This document shows, piece by piece, positions 16,008-24,561 of a stretch of DNA of 64,000 nt. Origin of the DNA: Ancrocorticia sp039812645 (lineage in GTDB: Bacteria > Actinomycetota > Actinomycetes > Actinomycetales > Actinomycetaceae); the NCBI GenBank assembly GCA_039812645.1, contig JBDIAV010000009.1, positions 1 through 64,000 of the forward strand, read 5' to 3'. Within the stretch, counting starts at the first letter, position 1. Every line of letters begins with the position of its first letter. The position numbers and the translations under genes are program-made. Below the pieces are notes generated by a model that was not told where the DNA came from, searched no databases, and was given only the letters and a program-made list of their open reading frames with translations.

Positions 16008-16538
16008 TCAAGGAAGGTCATCCCCGGAGACGATAGATCGAATAGCAGGAAGCGAGGCGCGAGCTGCTTCGCTTGCCTCATCAACGATAACGGTCACATT
16101 GACGAGTTCAGCGCCGGTCTCCTCAATCAATCGTTTCGCAGCCGCTGCCTGGCTCCCTGTTTCGATCCAATCATCAACGAGAGCCACTCTCACCCCGGGT
16201 CCTAAATGATCAATTCGAAGCGATAGCTTCTGAGTCTTGCCACGGTAGTCAGGCGCGCTCTCAACCATTGCGGTGTCCCCCGGGAACATAGCGTCACCCT
16301 TGCGGATTGGAGAGAAACCGATACCAAGCGTCAGAGCGACGAGTGGAGCAAACACAAAACCCCTGGCTTCGATACCAACGACGACGTCCGGCCTATCCTG
16401 CGCACTGAGGCGCGCCAAATCTGCCACGATCGCACTCAAAGAAGCCTCATCCCTCAGCATGTTCCACGTATCAGCATCACCATCCACCCACCGGAAATGG
16501 GTGAGGACGTGGCTACGAGCGGATACATCTGCGGTCAT
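16008..16538 (-). CDS. Adenine phosphoribosyltransferase-like purine salvage enzyme
   Basis: A 176-residue type I phosphoribosyltransferase. The PRPP loop is VALVDDWIETGSQAAAAKRL, and VVGIEARGFVFAPLVALTLGIGFSPIRK matches the Apt/xanthine PRTase substrate region. In canonical Apt the loop reads DDLLATGGT, so VDDWIETGSQ is divergent and another base or a regulatory role is possible. It would convert a free purine and PRPP to the nucleotide. It lies 64 bases upstream of trpF on the same strand and the two may be cotranscribed, both handling PRPP-derived metabolites. Confidence 0.75.
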   Translation of the reverse strand: MTADVSARSHVLTHFRWVDGDADTWNMLRDEASLSAIVADLARLSAQDRPDVVVGIEARGFVFAPLVALTLGIGFSPIRKGDAMFPGDTAMVESAPDYRGKTQKLSLRIDHLGPGVRVALVDDWIETGSQAAAAKRLIEETGAELVNVTVIVDEASEAARASLPAIRSIVSGDDLP

Positions 16539-16714
16539 GGCTCTACCCTATGTGTTCCTACTCCAACCAGCTACCGACCATCAAAACGATCACCGGTAGA
16601 TCATTCCACAATCAGCACCATTAAAAGATAAGACGAATACCTCCAGTTAGTACATTTTGTCCTATCATTTTTGTATCACGCTTACGTTCCCCGCTTAAAG
16701 AATCGAGTTACGCA

Positions 16715-17443
16715 ATGTCGCGCCTAAATCCCGGTAATTTCTCTCGTAAAATCCGCACGAAGGCTTCCGCCCATCAAACCACCGAAATTCCCATGGAAGA
16801 CCCCCTCTCCAGTCCGGCACAAGAGTCAGCGCACCCCAATTTCTTCAGTGCTCACAAGTGGCGGATTCTTAGAGGTGCAGGTCTCGTGCTTGTTGGTATC
16901 GTCATTGGGACCTCGGGAGGTACCTCCCCCGCAGACAGCGCCGAGTATAAACAACTCGACGCGAGTTACACCGCCGTCCAGTCTGATTTGACGACCGTCA
17001 AGAGCACCATCAGCGAACTCGAAAAGGACATCGAGAAGAAAGATTCCACGATCAAAGAACTGGAATCATCAAAGAAGACTCTCGAAACCGAACGGAGCAC
17101 ATGGACAGATCAGGGTGCCGCGGTCAAAGAGAAAGACACAAAGATTGCCGAGCTAGACGGAAAAATTGCCACTCTGACATCTGAACGGGATACCTGCCAA
17201 GCAAACCTGACCAGCGCCGCAACTGCCGCCGAATCCTCGACAACCACCGCCTCCGAAGAGTCCAGCGAATCGTACAGCTCCACGCCGCAAGGATTCGTCG
17301 CACCCGCACCGGAACCCGCACAAAACGTCTACTACAAAAACTGCACTGAGGCACGCGCCGCCGGAGTCACACCTATCTACGCTGGCGAACCCGGATACTC
17401 CGGAAAACTAGATCGCGACGGCGACGGCGTCGCCTGCGAGTAA
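16715..17443 (+). CDS. Membrane-anchored coiled-coil protein with C-terminal Excalibur domain
   Basis: A 242-residue protein with a clear layout. There is a cytoplasmic N-terminus of about 50 residues, one membrane helix (ILRGAGLVLVGIVIGTSGG), then an extracytoplasmic coiled coil rich in Lys/Glu/Asp/Thr (about residues 75-165), a Ser/Thr-rich linker, and a terminal Excalibur domain: YYKNCTEARAAG...RDGDGVACE, with the DxDxDG calcium loop and paired Cys. Excalibur domains are extracellular calcium-binding modules of Gram-positive surface proteins. Function unknown; exposure outside the membrane and calcium binding are inferred from the family. Confidence 0.82.
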   Translation: MSRLNPGNFSRKIRTKASAHQTTEIPMEDPLSSPAQESAHPNFFSAHKWRILRGAGLVLVGIVIGTSGGTSPADSAEYKQLDASYTAVQSDLTTVKSTISELEKDIEKKDSTIKELESSKKTLETERSTWTDQGAAVKEKDTKIAELDGKIATLTSERDTCQANLTSAATAAESSTTTASEESSESYSSTPQGFVAPAPEPAQNVYYKNCTEARAAGVTPIYAGEPGYSGKLDRDGDGVACE

Positions 17444-17465
17444 CGCCCGGTGAAGGCAACCCTAG

Positions 17466-17505
17466 GAAAGAGAAATCGACCCTATTGAGGTCGTTTTCTC
17501 TCTTC
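17466..17505 (+). terminator. Hairpin after the Excalibur gene
   Basis: AAAGAGAAATCGACC pairs with GGTCGTTTTCTCTCTT with one mismatch around a seven-base loop. Purine-rich and pyrimidine-rich sides give an A-tract/U-tract pattern, so it could terminate transcription from both sides; the next gene is on the opposite strand. Confidence 0.6.
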
Positions 17506-17575
17506 AACGACCACATCGATTAACGACCACGTCCAACAAATCTCGGCACCCCATCACTCTCTCACTAGTCACCCT

Positions 17576-18055
17576 TCACTCACGCGCCGCACGCTCCAGC
17601 AGCGGACGAACGCGAAACTCCATCGCCGGACCGAGAGAGATGCGGGTGCTTGATCGAGCCACACCTGGAGTATTGAGAATCAGCCCCATCACCCGATGGA
17701 GATCCTGGGTGTCACGCGCAACCACGCGGGCGAAGAGGTCGGCGTCGCCGGTGGTGAAGTGGACCTCGACAATCTCGGGAATCCTTGTCAGCCCTTCGAC
17801 GGCGACGTCCTCCTCACGTTGGCGAATGGTTAAGGAAACAAACGCGATCATCGGCAATCCCAATGACCTTGGCGAAACCCGCAGGCTAAACCCTTCTAAC
17901 GCGCCATCTTTCTCAAGCCGCTGAAGACGTGCGTGCACCGTGTTGCGCGAGAGTCCCACTGTCTTTGCAATTTGGGTGATGGAGGCGTTCGGGTCGTCGT
18001 CGAGAGTCACAAGAATTTGAGCATCTACGGCATCAAACTGTTTAGCATTTGTCAT
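17576..18055 (-). CDS. Lrp/AsnC family transcriptional regulator
   Basis: A 159-residue regulator of usual length. The N-terminal helix-turn-helix is DAQILVTLDDDPNASITQIAKTVGLSRNTVHARLQRL, followed by the RAM ligand-binding domain (AFVSLTIRQREEDVAVEGLTRIPEIVEVHFTTGDADLFARVVA). Such proteins sense amino acids and form octamers. It is divergent from a YitT-family membrane protein gene, which it may control. ATG 18055 was preferred to the GTG two codons upstream because AAAGGG lies at proper distance. Confidence 0.9.
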   Translation of the reverse strand: MTNAKQFDAVDAQILVTLDDDPNASITQIAKTVGLSRNTVHARLQRLEKDGALEGFSLRVSPRSLGLPMIAFVSLTIRQREEDVAVEGLTRIPEIVEVHFTTGDADLFARVVARDTQDLHRVMGLILNTPGVARSSTRISLGPAMEFRVRPLLERAARE

Positions 18056-18147
18056 TTTCACCCTTTATTCACCGATTAATAGTGCATTTATCCCACCATA
18101 TGTCATATCGGTTGCGCACAAGGTTCGCATGTCTTCATGATCGAAGC

Positions 18148-18843
18148 ATGCAGCATCTGACATCGACCACACCAACGCAACCAGCCACGGCCCCTGCCAG
18201 CCCGCAGAACACCGGAGCATCCACTTACCCCGGTCCAGCAGCCCCGCACACCCACTGGGAGAACCTCGCCGCCATCGCCACGGCAGCTACAGTCATGTCC
18301 CTGGGCCTATACATTCTCAAGTCGTCGGGCGCCGCGACCGGCGGTACGGACGGCATCGCGCTGCTGCTCAACCAAAAACTTGGAATCGACCTCGGTGCCG
18401 CAGTGTTCCTCGTGGCACTCCCCTTCTATGGGCTTGGACTCTGGCAAAAAGGCTGGCTCTTCACCCTCAGGAGCGCGCTCACGGTGGCGATGATTTCCGG
18501 GCTTTCCTACGTGGTGCCGGTAGCGCTGGGACCGATGCACGTCTCGCCCGTCTATGGCGCGATCGTTGGCAACGTCTTGTTAGGGCTCGGAATCCTCATC
18601 CTCGTTCGCCACGACGCGAGCCCCGCCGGGACCGTCATCATCTCCTTGCTCGCCCAGGAGACGTTGGGCTGGCGGGCCGGATATGTCCAGTTCGCCATCG
18701 ATCTGGTCATCATCACCACGGCCCTTGACTACGCGCCGCTACCCACAGTGCTGTTGTCTGGCTGCGGGGCGTTTATGGTCGGCTTTATTCTCGCGACGAA
18801 TCACCGCCCGGGCCGCTACGTGGCGGGCAAGAACCGTGAATGA
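18148..18843 (+). CDS. YitT-family integral membrane protein
   Basis: A 231-residue protein. After a disordered 35-residue Pro/Ala/Thr-rich N-terminus come five membrane helices with the family core: SLGLYILKSSGAATGGTDGIALLL, then VFLVALPFYGLGLWQKGWLFTLRSAL, and further segments to residue 220. YitT proteins are of unknown function; transport is often assumed. I start at ATG 18148 because the longer frame would run through the divergent Lrp gene and its promoter; no clear ribosome site is visible. The Lrp neighbour suggests amino-acid-linked regulation. Confidence 0.75.
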   Translation: MQHLTSTTPTQPATAPASPQNTGASTYPGPAAPHTHWENLAAIATAATVMSLGLYILKSSGAATGGTDGIALLLNQKLGIDLGAAVFLVALPFYGLGLWQKGWLFTLRSALTVAMISGLSYVVPVALGPMHVSPVYGAIVGNVLLGLGILILVRHDASPAGTVIISLLAQETLGWRAGYVQFAIDLVIITTALDYAPLPTVLLSGCGAFMVGFILATNHRPGRYVAGKNRE

Positions 18844-18952
18844 TCGACGACGACGTGCACCTCCGGATTATGCAGCCTGCCATACAGCGGCAACAACAAT
18901 GTCCAAAGATGCACGTCACGCGATTGATTCAATTCTGAGCAACTAATTCAGC

Positions 18953-19438
18953 CTATGAACGCTGAACCACTTCAACAAGGAACCCGTCCGGATCCTCCGC
19001 CATCAGCGAGATGAAGTCGAGCTCGGGGACGTACCGGCCAGTGGCCACAACGCGCCCGCCCAGCGCTTCCACCTTCGCCTCGACCGCCGCCGCGTCAGCG
19101 ACGTTCCAGGCCAGATGATGAGCGCCACGAGCCGCCTGGACACCAGCATCCCAAGCGTCCCGCGCACCAGCACCCCAAGCCCCGTCACCCACCACAGCAC
19201 CCCATGGCTCGTCGTACTCAATGAGTTCCAGCAGCACCTCGGTCCCACTCGCGAGGTATTGCAGGGTGTGATCAGAAAGTCGCACCTGGTGAAGAATATC
19301 GAGCCCTAGAAGCTCTGAGTAGAACGCCGCCGACCGATCAAGCGAGGCCACCACCAGTGCCACGTGATCGAGGTGCGACTCGGACTTTCTGCGGGTGCCC
19401 GCGGCCTCAGCCGCGGGCACCATGTGATCGTCAGTCAT
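18953..19438 (-). CDS. VOC-family (glyoxalase/dioxygenase fold) protein
   Basis: A 161-residue two-module VOC protein. Residues about 20-30 (HLDHVALVVASLDRSAAFYSELLGL) hold the first metal His; HHLAWNVADAAAVEAKVEALG holds the second-module His and DPDGFLVEVVQ the terminal Glu, the pattern of methylmalonyl-CoA epimerase and glyoxalase I relatives. The start ATG overlaps the stop of the sugar-binding-protein gene by eight bases, so it is the last gene of the sugar operon and may act on the imported compound or a toxic product of it. The reaction cannot be assigned. Confidence 0.8.
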   Translation of the reverse strand: MTDDHMVPAAEAAGTRRKSESHLDHVALVVASLDRSAAFYSELLGLDILHQVRLSDHTLQYLASGTEVLLELIEYDEPWGAVVGDGAWGAGARDAWDAGVQAARGAHHLAWNVADAAAVEAKVEALGGRVVATGRYVPELDFISLMAEDPDGFLVEVVQRS

Positions 19439-20546
19439 AGAGCAGAATCGCGATATCTTCGTCGTTGATATTGGAGGCGTCGTACCACTTCGAACCGGTG
19501 TCCACATCCTTGACTTCTTCGCCCTTCGATGCAGCCACAGCCATGGTCACAGCCTGGTAGCCCATCTGATACGGATCCTGGCTGACGGAACCGAGGAACG
19601 CACCGGAGGCGACAGCAGCCTTCTGCGATGCACCAGCATCGAAGCCCACCACGAAGATGTCCTTGTACTTGCCGGTTTCGCGGTTAAGCTCGGTGGCATC
19701 GCCGGTGGCAGAGATTAGGCTATTGACGCCGTCCTGGTTGGCAGCAAACACTGCAACCAGGCCGTCGGTGGAGAGGATGGTGCCCGCCGCGGCCTGGATG
19801 TCAGACTGGCTGGTGGTGGGCGGGACCGTCACGACGATCTTTACCTTGGCGGGGTTGGTGGCGGGCTGGGTCCACTTCTGCTGACCCGACACATCCACGG
19901 CGCCTTCGAGGCCCGGGAGCTTCTCAATCTCAGCCTTCGCGGTGTTCACGAAGCCATCCACACGCTGGACGATGGAACCCGAGGTGGAATCCTGCGCCAG
20001 AACCGCAACGACGGCGGGCTTAGCTTCCGTCCCCTTTTGGAGGGCTGCTTGGACATCCTTGTTGCCCACGAGGTTGGTGGCCACGTTTCCGCCTGCGGCT
20101 TCGTTATCTGTTGCCGCAGTGGCGACGACGGCGCCCGACTTGTCACCGGGAACGCCCGAATCGAAGCCGATAACGGGAATACCCGCAGACTTCGCCTGGG
20201 CTAGCGTGTCCTGGACGGCGTCCGGGTCACTTGCCGCGAGGGCAATCGCAGCGGGCTTCTGGTTAACAGCCGACGCCAGTTGCTCGACCTGTTGGGAAAT
20301 GTTGCTCTCCGCGTCCGGACCGTTGGTGGTCAGCTCAACGCCGAGTTCGTCCGCCGCAGCTTGAGCTCCCGCGAAGGCCGCCTGGTAGAACTGGTTCTGG
20401 TAGCTCTTCGAGATGATGATGACCTTGGTCTTGCCATCGGAACTGTCTCCGCTTGAGCCGGCGTCGTCGCCACTCGAACATGCGACGAGGCTGCCCATAA
20501 GCATCAGCGCACCAAACGCTGCTGCAAGGGGTTTTCTTGACCTCAT
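19431..20546 (-). CDS. Sugar ABC importer, solute-binding lipoprotein (Peripla_BP_4 type)
   Basis: A 371-residue lipoprotein: signal peptide with lipobox SLVAC, then a Ser/Gly/Asp tether, then a ribose-binding-protein fold starting KTKVIIISKSYQNQFYQAAFAGAQAAADELG. Characteristic elements are VEQLASAVNQKPAAIALAASDPDA and IPVIGFDSGV, which line the sugar pocket in RbsB relatives. It precedes the VOC gene and follows the permease gene after 240 bases. An AAGGAG site precedes its ATG. The ligand is probably a pentose, hexose or cyclitol; sequence does not say which. Confidence 0.92.
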   Translation of the reverse strand: MRSRKPLAAAFGALMLMGSLVACSSGDDAGSSGDSSDGKTKVIIISKSYQNQFYQAAFAGAQAAADELGVELTTNGPDAESNISQQVEQLASAVNQKPAAIALAASDPDAVQDTLAQAKSAGIPVIGFDSGVPGDKSGAVVATAATDNEAAGGNVATNLVGNKDVQAALQKGTEAKPAVVAVLAQDSTSGSIVQRVDGFVNTAKAEIEKLPGLEGAVDVSGQQKWTQPATNPAKVKIVVTVPPTTSQSDIQAAAGTILSTDGLVAVFAANQDGVNSLISATGDATELNRETGKYKDIFVVGFDAGASQKAAVASGAFLGSVSQDPYQMGYQAVTMAVAASKGEEVKDVDTGSKWYDASNINDEDIAILLYD

Positions 20547-20786
20547 TAGTTTCTCCTTGTGATTGTTGTGAATGGTTGAAAATCCAGTTGTTGGTTATTG
20601 GTTGTTGGTTATTGGTTGAGTTGAATCGATCAAGTTGTGTGGATGTGGTTCGATGAGTTGAGTCCACTGGGAAGCGTCACCGACGTCGCCGCCGAGCCAC
20701 GTTCTTCGGGTCGCCACAACGTCTGCGCTGAGGCTTCCCTATAACTCCCGCACCCGCCGCACCCATTAACTCCCGCACCACACTTC

Positions 20787-21776
20787 CTACGATTTACGTA
20801 GCCGCCTGGTTCGGACCACGTCGAGCAGGACGGCGAGGATCACGACCACACCGATGAGCACCTGCTGCCACTGGACCGGCAGCTCCATGGAGAGCAGTCC
20901 CGTCTTGAGCACGGAGATGACGAACACGCCGATGATGGTGCCCCACAGGGAGCCGATGCCGCCCGCGAGCGAAACACCGCCGATAACGGCCGCGGCAATC
21001 GCGTACATTTCCTGGCCGTTGCCGGTTTGCGGGGTGATGGAGCTGAAGGTGGCCGCGTAGATGACGCCGCCGAGTCCACAAAAGAAGCCGTTGAGGACGT
21101 AGACCCACACCTTCCAGGTGGACACCTTGATACCGGAGAGGGTGACAGCCTCTTCGTTGGAGCCGATGGCGTAGGTGTAACGGCCCAGCTTGGTGCGGGT
21201 CAGCAGGAACCAGGCGAGGACGAAGAACAACGCAAGCCAGATGGCTCCCATCGGGATGTTGCCCCATTTGTAGATGATGTTCTTAAACCCGCCGTCGGGT
21301 GTGCCGAGTGAGGGCCAGGTCTGCGTTTGCACCTTGGCGATGACGGAACACAGTCCGAGCGACACGAACTGCATACCGAGAGTTGCGATAAATGGTGGGA
21401 GTCCGAGGACTCCCACGAGGATTCCGTTGGCCACTCCGAAGAGTGTTCCGGTCAGGACGACGACGAGGAGCGCCACGTAGATGGGCAAGCCCCAGACGTT
21501 GTACGCCACACCTCCTACCAGCGCCGATCCCACCATGACGGTTCCGGCCGAGAGGTCGATACCTCCGGTGATGATCACGAAGGTCATACCGATGGCCAGG
21601 AAGCCGATGTAGTAGGAGGAGCTGAGAATGCTGAGGAAGGTATCTCCGGTCAAGAAGCGTTGGCCGAAGATGGAGAAGAAGATGTAAAGGGCGACCAGGG
21701 CCGCCAGGGCAATAATCTGCTGCATGGCAGGCCCAGACACTGTGGACTTGAACCTGCTGGTGACGGCTTCGCTCAT
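20787..21776 (-). CDS. Sugar ABC importer, permease (RbsC type)
   Basis: A 329-residue BPD_transp_2 permease with about eight to ten membrane segments. TFVIITGGIDLSAGTVMVGSALVGG matches the RbsC/XylH signature, and AIAAAVIGGVSLAGGIGSLWGTIIGVFVISVLKTGL is the conserved C-terminal ATPase-contact region. Its ATG overlaps the stop of the ATPase gene (ATGA), so the two are coupled. As only one permease and a fused double ATPase are present, the complex would be permease dimer plus one ATPase dimer. Confidence 0.93.
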   Translation of the reverse strand: MSEAVTSRFKSTVSGPAMQQIIALAALVALYIFFSIFGQRFLTGDTFLSILSSSYYIGFLAIGMTFVIITGGIDLSAGTVMVGSALVGGVAYNVWGLPIYVALLVVVLTGTLFGVANGILVGVLGLPPFIATLGMQFVSLGLCSVIAKVQTQTWPSLGTPDGGFKNIIYKWGNIPMGAIWLALFFVLAWFLLTRTKLGRYTYAIGSNEEAVTLSGIKVSTWKVWVYVLNGFFCGLGGVIYAATFSSITPQTGNGQEMYAIAAAVIGGVSLAGGIGSLWGTIIGVFVISVLKTGLLSMELPVQWQQVLIGVVVILAVLLDVVRTRRLRKS

Positions 21777-23284
21777 CGCTCTTCCTTTGCTTGGTGTTGG
21801 GTGGCAAGTTCCATGATTTTGACTTGGGTGGCTTCGGAGATATCGAGTTCGCCGGTGGCGCGGCCTTCACACATCACGACGATTCGATCGGAAAGGTGGA
21901 GAACCTCGTTGAGATCGGAGGAGACGAGGATGATGGACTTCCCATCCGCCACGAGGGTGCGCATCATCTCGTAGATTTCCGCGCGGGCTCCGATATCAAT
22001 GCCTCGCGTAGGTTCGTCAAAGATGAGAATGTCGACGTCTCGGAGAAGCCATTTTCCGATGACGACCTTCTGCTGGTTTCCTCCCGAGAGGTTCTTGACG
22101 ATTTGGTTGACCGACGGCGTCTTGACCCGGAGCGCATCAACATAGCGTTGCGTTTCTTTACGACACTCGCCATCTTTGATAACAATTCCGACAGACAGTG
22201 CGTCGTAGGACGGCAGCACAGTGTTGTCCGTGACCGAGAGGCTGAGGACCAAGCCGTAACGCTTCCTATCCTCAGAGAGGTAAGCAATGCCCGCGTCGAT
22301 CGCATCCTTGGGATGTTTGAAACGAATATCTTTGCCGTTGATTTGAATCTTGCCGCTCGCATGGCGATCTGCACCGCACACGATCTGCATCGTTTCGGTT
22401 CGACCCGCACCCACCAGTCCGGCAAATCCCAAGATCTCGCCCCTGCGAAGGTTAAAGGACACATCCCGAACGTCGTAAGACTGCAAGTGTTCGGCACTCA
22501 GCACGATCTCGGCGCCGGAGGGAACCTCGCTGTGCTCCTTCTGAAGGTTGCTCACCTCGCGGCCCACCATCGCCTTGATGATGTCGTCGACCGTGCACTT
22601 CTTCGTTTCCATGGTGGTGACGTATTCACCGTCGCGGAGAACTGTCACACGGTCCGAAATCTCCATGATTTCGTTCATGCGATGGGAGATATAGACAACT
22701 GCCACACCCCTCTCCCGCATCTGGTTGACCTTCTCCAGGAGTTCGACCACTTCACCCTCGGAGAGAGCCGCAGTGGGCTCATCGAGAATGAGCACTTTGG
22801 TTTCGGCATAGGACATCGCACGGGCAATTTCCACCATCTGTGCCTTGCCCACGCTGAGGTCTCGGAGAAGAGTTCCCGGCTTGACACCGATGTCAAACTC
22901 ATCAATGAGTACCTGTGCCCGGCGATTGAGATCCTTATCCGAGATACGGAAGGATCGCGATTCTCGACCAATAAAAATATTTTGAGCAACGGTCAAATCA
23001 CTCATCATATTCAGTTCCTGATGCACGATTGAGATTCCCGCATCCTGTGCTTCAGCAATGGACCGGAACTTCACCGGCTCACCGAGATATTCGTAAGTCC
23101 CTCCAAAATCGGAGTAAATGCCGGTAATAATCTTGACGAGCGTTGACTTGCCCGCGCCGTTCTCTCCCACAAGGGCGTGTACTTCTCCAGGACGCAGTTC
23201 CAGATGGGCATTCTTCAATGCCTGCACACCTGGGAAGGACTTGGATATGCCGTCCATGTACAAACGCAGTTGATCTGGTTTCAT
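21773..23284 (-). CDS. Sugar ABC importer, tandem ATP-binding protein (RbsA/MglA type)
   Basis: A 503-residue ATPase with two fused nucleotide-binding domains. The first has Walker A GENGAGKST, signature in LSVGKAQMVEIARAM, Walker B VLILDEPTAAL and H-loop SHRMNE. The second has the degenerate Walker A segment FAGLVGAGRTETMQ typical of this class, LSGGNQQKV signature and LIFDEPTRGIDIGAR. I start at ATG 23284 (MKPDQLR), since the longer frame covers the shared promoter. It is the first gene of the operon and is divergent from a LacI regulator with a palindromic operator between them. Confidence 0.93.
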   Translation of the reverse strand: MKPDQLRLYMDGISKSFPGVQALKNAHLELRPGEVHALVGENGAGKSTLVKIITGIYSDFGGTYEYLGEPVKFRSIAEAQDAGISIVHQELNMMSDLTVAQNIFIGRESRSFRISDKDLNRRAQVLIDEFDIGVKPGTLLRDLSVGKAQMVEIARAMSYAETKVLILDEPTAALSEGEVVELLEKVNQMRERGVAVVYISHRMNEIMEISDRVTVLRDGEYVTTMETKKCTVDDIIKAMVGREVSNLQKEHSEVPSGAEIVLSAEHLQSYDVRDVSFNLRRGEILGFAGLVGAGRTETMQIVCGADRHASGKIQINGKDIRFKHPKDAIDAGIAYLSEDRKRYGLVLSLSVTDNTVLPSYDALSVGIVIKDGECRKETQRYVDALRVKTPSVNQIVKNLSGGNQQKVVIGKWLLRDVDILIFDEPTRGIDIGARAEIYEMMRTLVADGKSIILVSSDLNEVLHLSDRIVVMCEGRATGELDISEATQVKIMELATQHQAKEER

Positions 23285-23373
23285 TTTTCTCCGATCCCAC
23301 CGGAATAGTGATGCCGTCGGCTGTCCGGTTCCCCAACTTCGTTGTGGTTCCCCATCGCATCTATTGCGAATAT

Positions 23374-23389
23374 ATGACATCGATGTCAT
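23374..23389. promoter_or_regulatory. LacI-type operator
   Basis: A perfect 16-bp palindrome ATGACATCGATGTCAT with the central CG typical of LacI/GalR-family sites. It lies in the 169-base divergent promoter between the sugar ABC operon and the LacI gene, 65 bases before the regulator's start, so one bound dimer could control both. Binding is inference. Confidence 0.75.
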
Positions 23390-23453
23390 CGATTAGGGCA
23401 ATGCTAGACTTGTCGGAAATTGCTTGTCAACGCGAAATGGAAATTTGGGGTTA

Positions 23454-24506
23454 ATGGTCTCGTCTGCCACCACTGGAGTTCACCCTCCCACCATGAAGAA
23501 AAATGCCACCATGAAACAGGTGGCAGCACTGGCCGGCGTGGGCACCAAAACGGTGTCCCGGGTGATCAATGGTGAACCTGGCGTCACCCCCGAGACCGCC
23601 AGAAAAGTGTGGGATGCCGTCCACGCTCTCGATTACCAGGTGGATATGCGCGCCGGCAGTCTGCGAAGGATTAACGGCCAAACCAAAACCCTCGGTCTCC
23701 TTATCAGTACCGTAGACAATCCTTTCGCAGGGCAGATCCACCGCGGGGTAGAAGATGTAGCCTCCGAGCGCGGCGTCGCCGTTCTCGCAGTAAGTCTGCA
23801 CGAGGACCCAACCCACGAGGTCACCGCGGTTGAGGACTTCATCCGCCGCCGCCTCGACGGCATCATCATTGGGACCACCTCATCGGATGTCACCCACCTC
23901 AGCTCCGCCATGGGGCGGGGCATGCAGATGGTCTTTATTGATCGTCGACCACCCGGGCTCGTCGCTGACTGCGTCACCAGTGACAACCGCGAAGCAGCCG
24001 CTCGCGCCACAAGCCATCTCATCAAGCACGGTCACCGCCGGATTGCACTACTCACCGAACGCCCGGCAATCCAAACAGCCGCTGAGCGCCACCTCGGATT
24101 CCTCGATGCGTACGGCGAGGCAGGTATCCCCACGGGAGAAGCCGATGTGGTCATTGGAGTCTCCAACGCAGCCGAAGCCGCCGAAGCACTGGGGAACCTT
24201 CTCGACTCCCCCAACCCACCCACGGCGGTCTTCAGCGCTCAGAACCTCATCACCATTGGGGCACTGCAGGCTCTCCACAGCAGGGGCCTACAGCATCGTG
24301 TCGCACAGGTCGGATTTGACGACATTGAGCTCGCTGATCTCCTCGATCCCGCCGTCACCGTCATCAGCCAGGACCCCCGTGAGATCGGGCGCGTTGCAGC
24401 AGCCAGGATGTTTAAGAAACTGGACGGCGAACCCGTCGAGCCGGAACACATCATCGTACCCACGGTTCTCATCGAACGGGGTAGCGGAGAGATTCCGCCG
24501 GGCTAG
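23454..24506 (+). CDS. LacI family transcriptional regulator of the sugar ABC operon
   Basis: A 350-residue regulator. Its helix-turn-helix is TMKQVAALAGVGTKTVSRVINGEPGVTPETARKVWDAV and the hinge and sugar-binding core begin KTLGLLISTVDNPFAGQIHRGVEDVASERG; the LI...PPTAVFSAQN and VGFDDIELADLLDP segments are family standards. The core is homologous to the RbsB-type binding protein next door, so both probably recognise the same sugar. The start is uncertain: ATG 23454 has a GGGG three bases upstream, ATG 23493 begins closer to the domain. It is expected to repress itself and the divergent transporter. Confidence 0.9.
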   Translation: MVSSATTGVHPPTMKKNATMKQVAALAGVGTKTVSRVINGEPGVTPETARKVWDAVHALDYQVDMRAGSLRRINGQTKTLGLLISTVDNPFAGQIHRGVEDVASERGVAVLAVSLHEDPTHEVTAVEDFIRRRLDGIIIGTTSSDVTHLSSAMGRGMQMVFIDRRPPGLVADCVTSDNREAAARATSHLIKHGHRRIALLTERPAIQTAAERHLGFLDAYGEAGIPTGEADVVIGVSNAAEAAEALGNLLDSPNPPTAVFSAQNLITIGALQALHSRGLQHRVAQVGFDDIELADLLDPAVTVISQDPREIGRVAAARMFKKLDGEPVEPEHIIVPTVLIERGSGEIPPG

Positions 24507-24518
24507 CTTGAGAGACTC

Positions 24519-24543
24519 CGCTAATAGGTCCGGCCTATTGGCG
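24519..24543. terminator. Hairpin between convergent LacI and esterase genes
   Basis: Arms CGCTAATAGG and CCTATTGGCG pair with one G-T around a five-base loop, 13 bases past the LacI stop and 19 bases before the esterase stop. It resembles the repeat at 7513-7535. Confidence 0.55.
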
Positions 24544-24561
24544 CAATATCTTAGCCTTGCC

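Noticed and set aside
21791..23032. 413-codon open frame opposite the sugar ABC ATPase
   Set aside because: Antisense shadow of a highly conserved gene with no recognisable domain.
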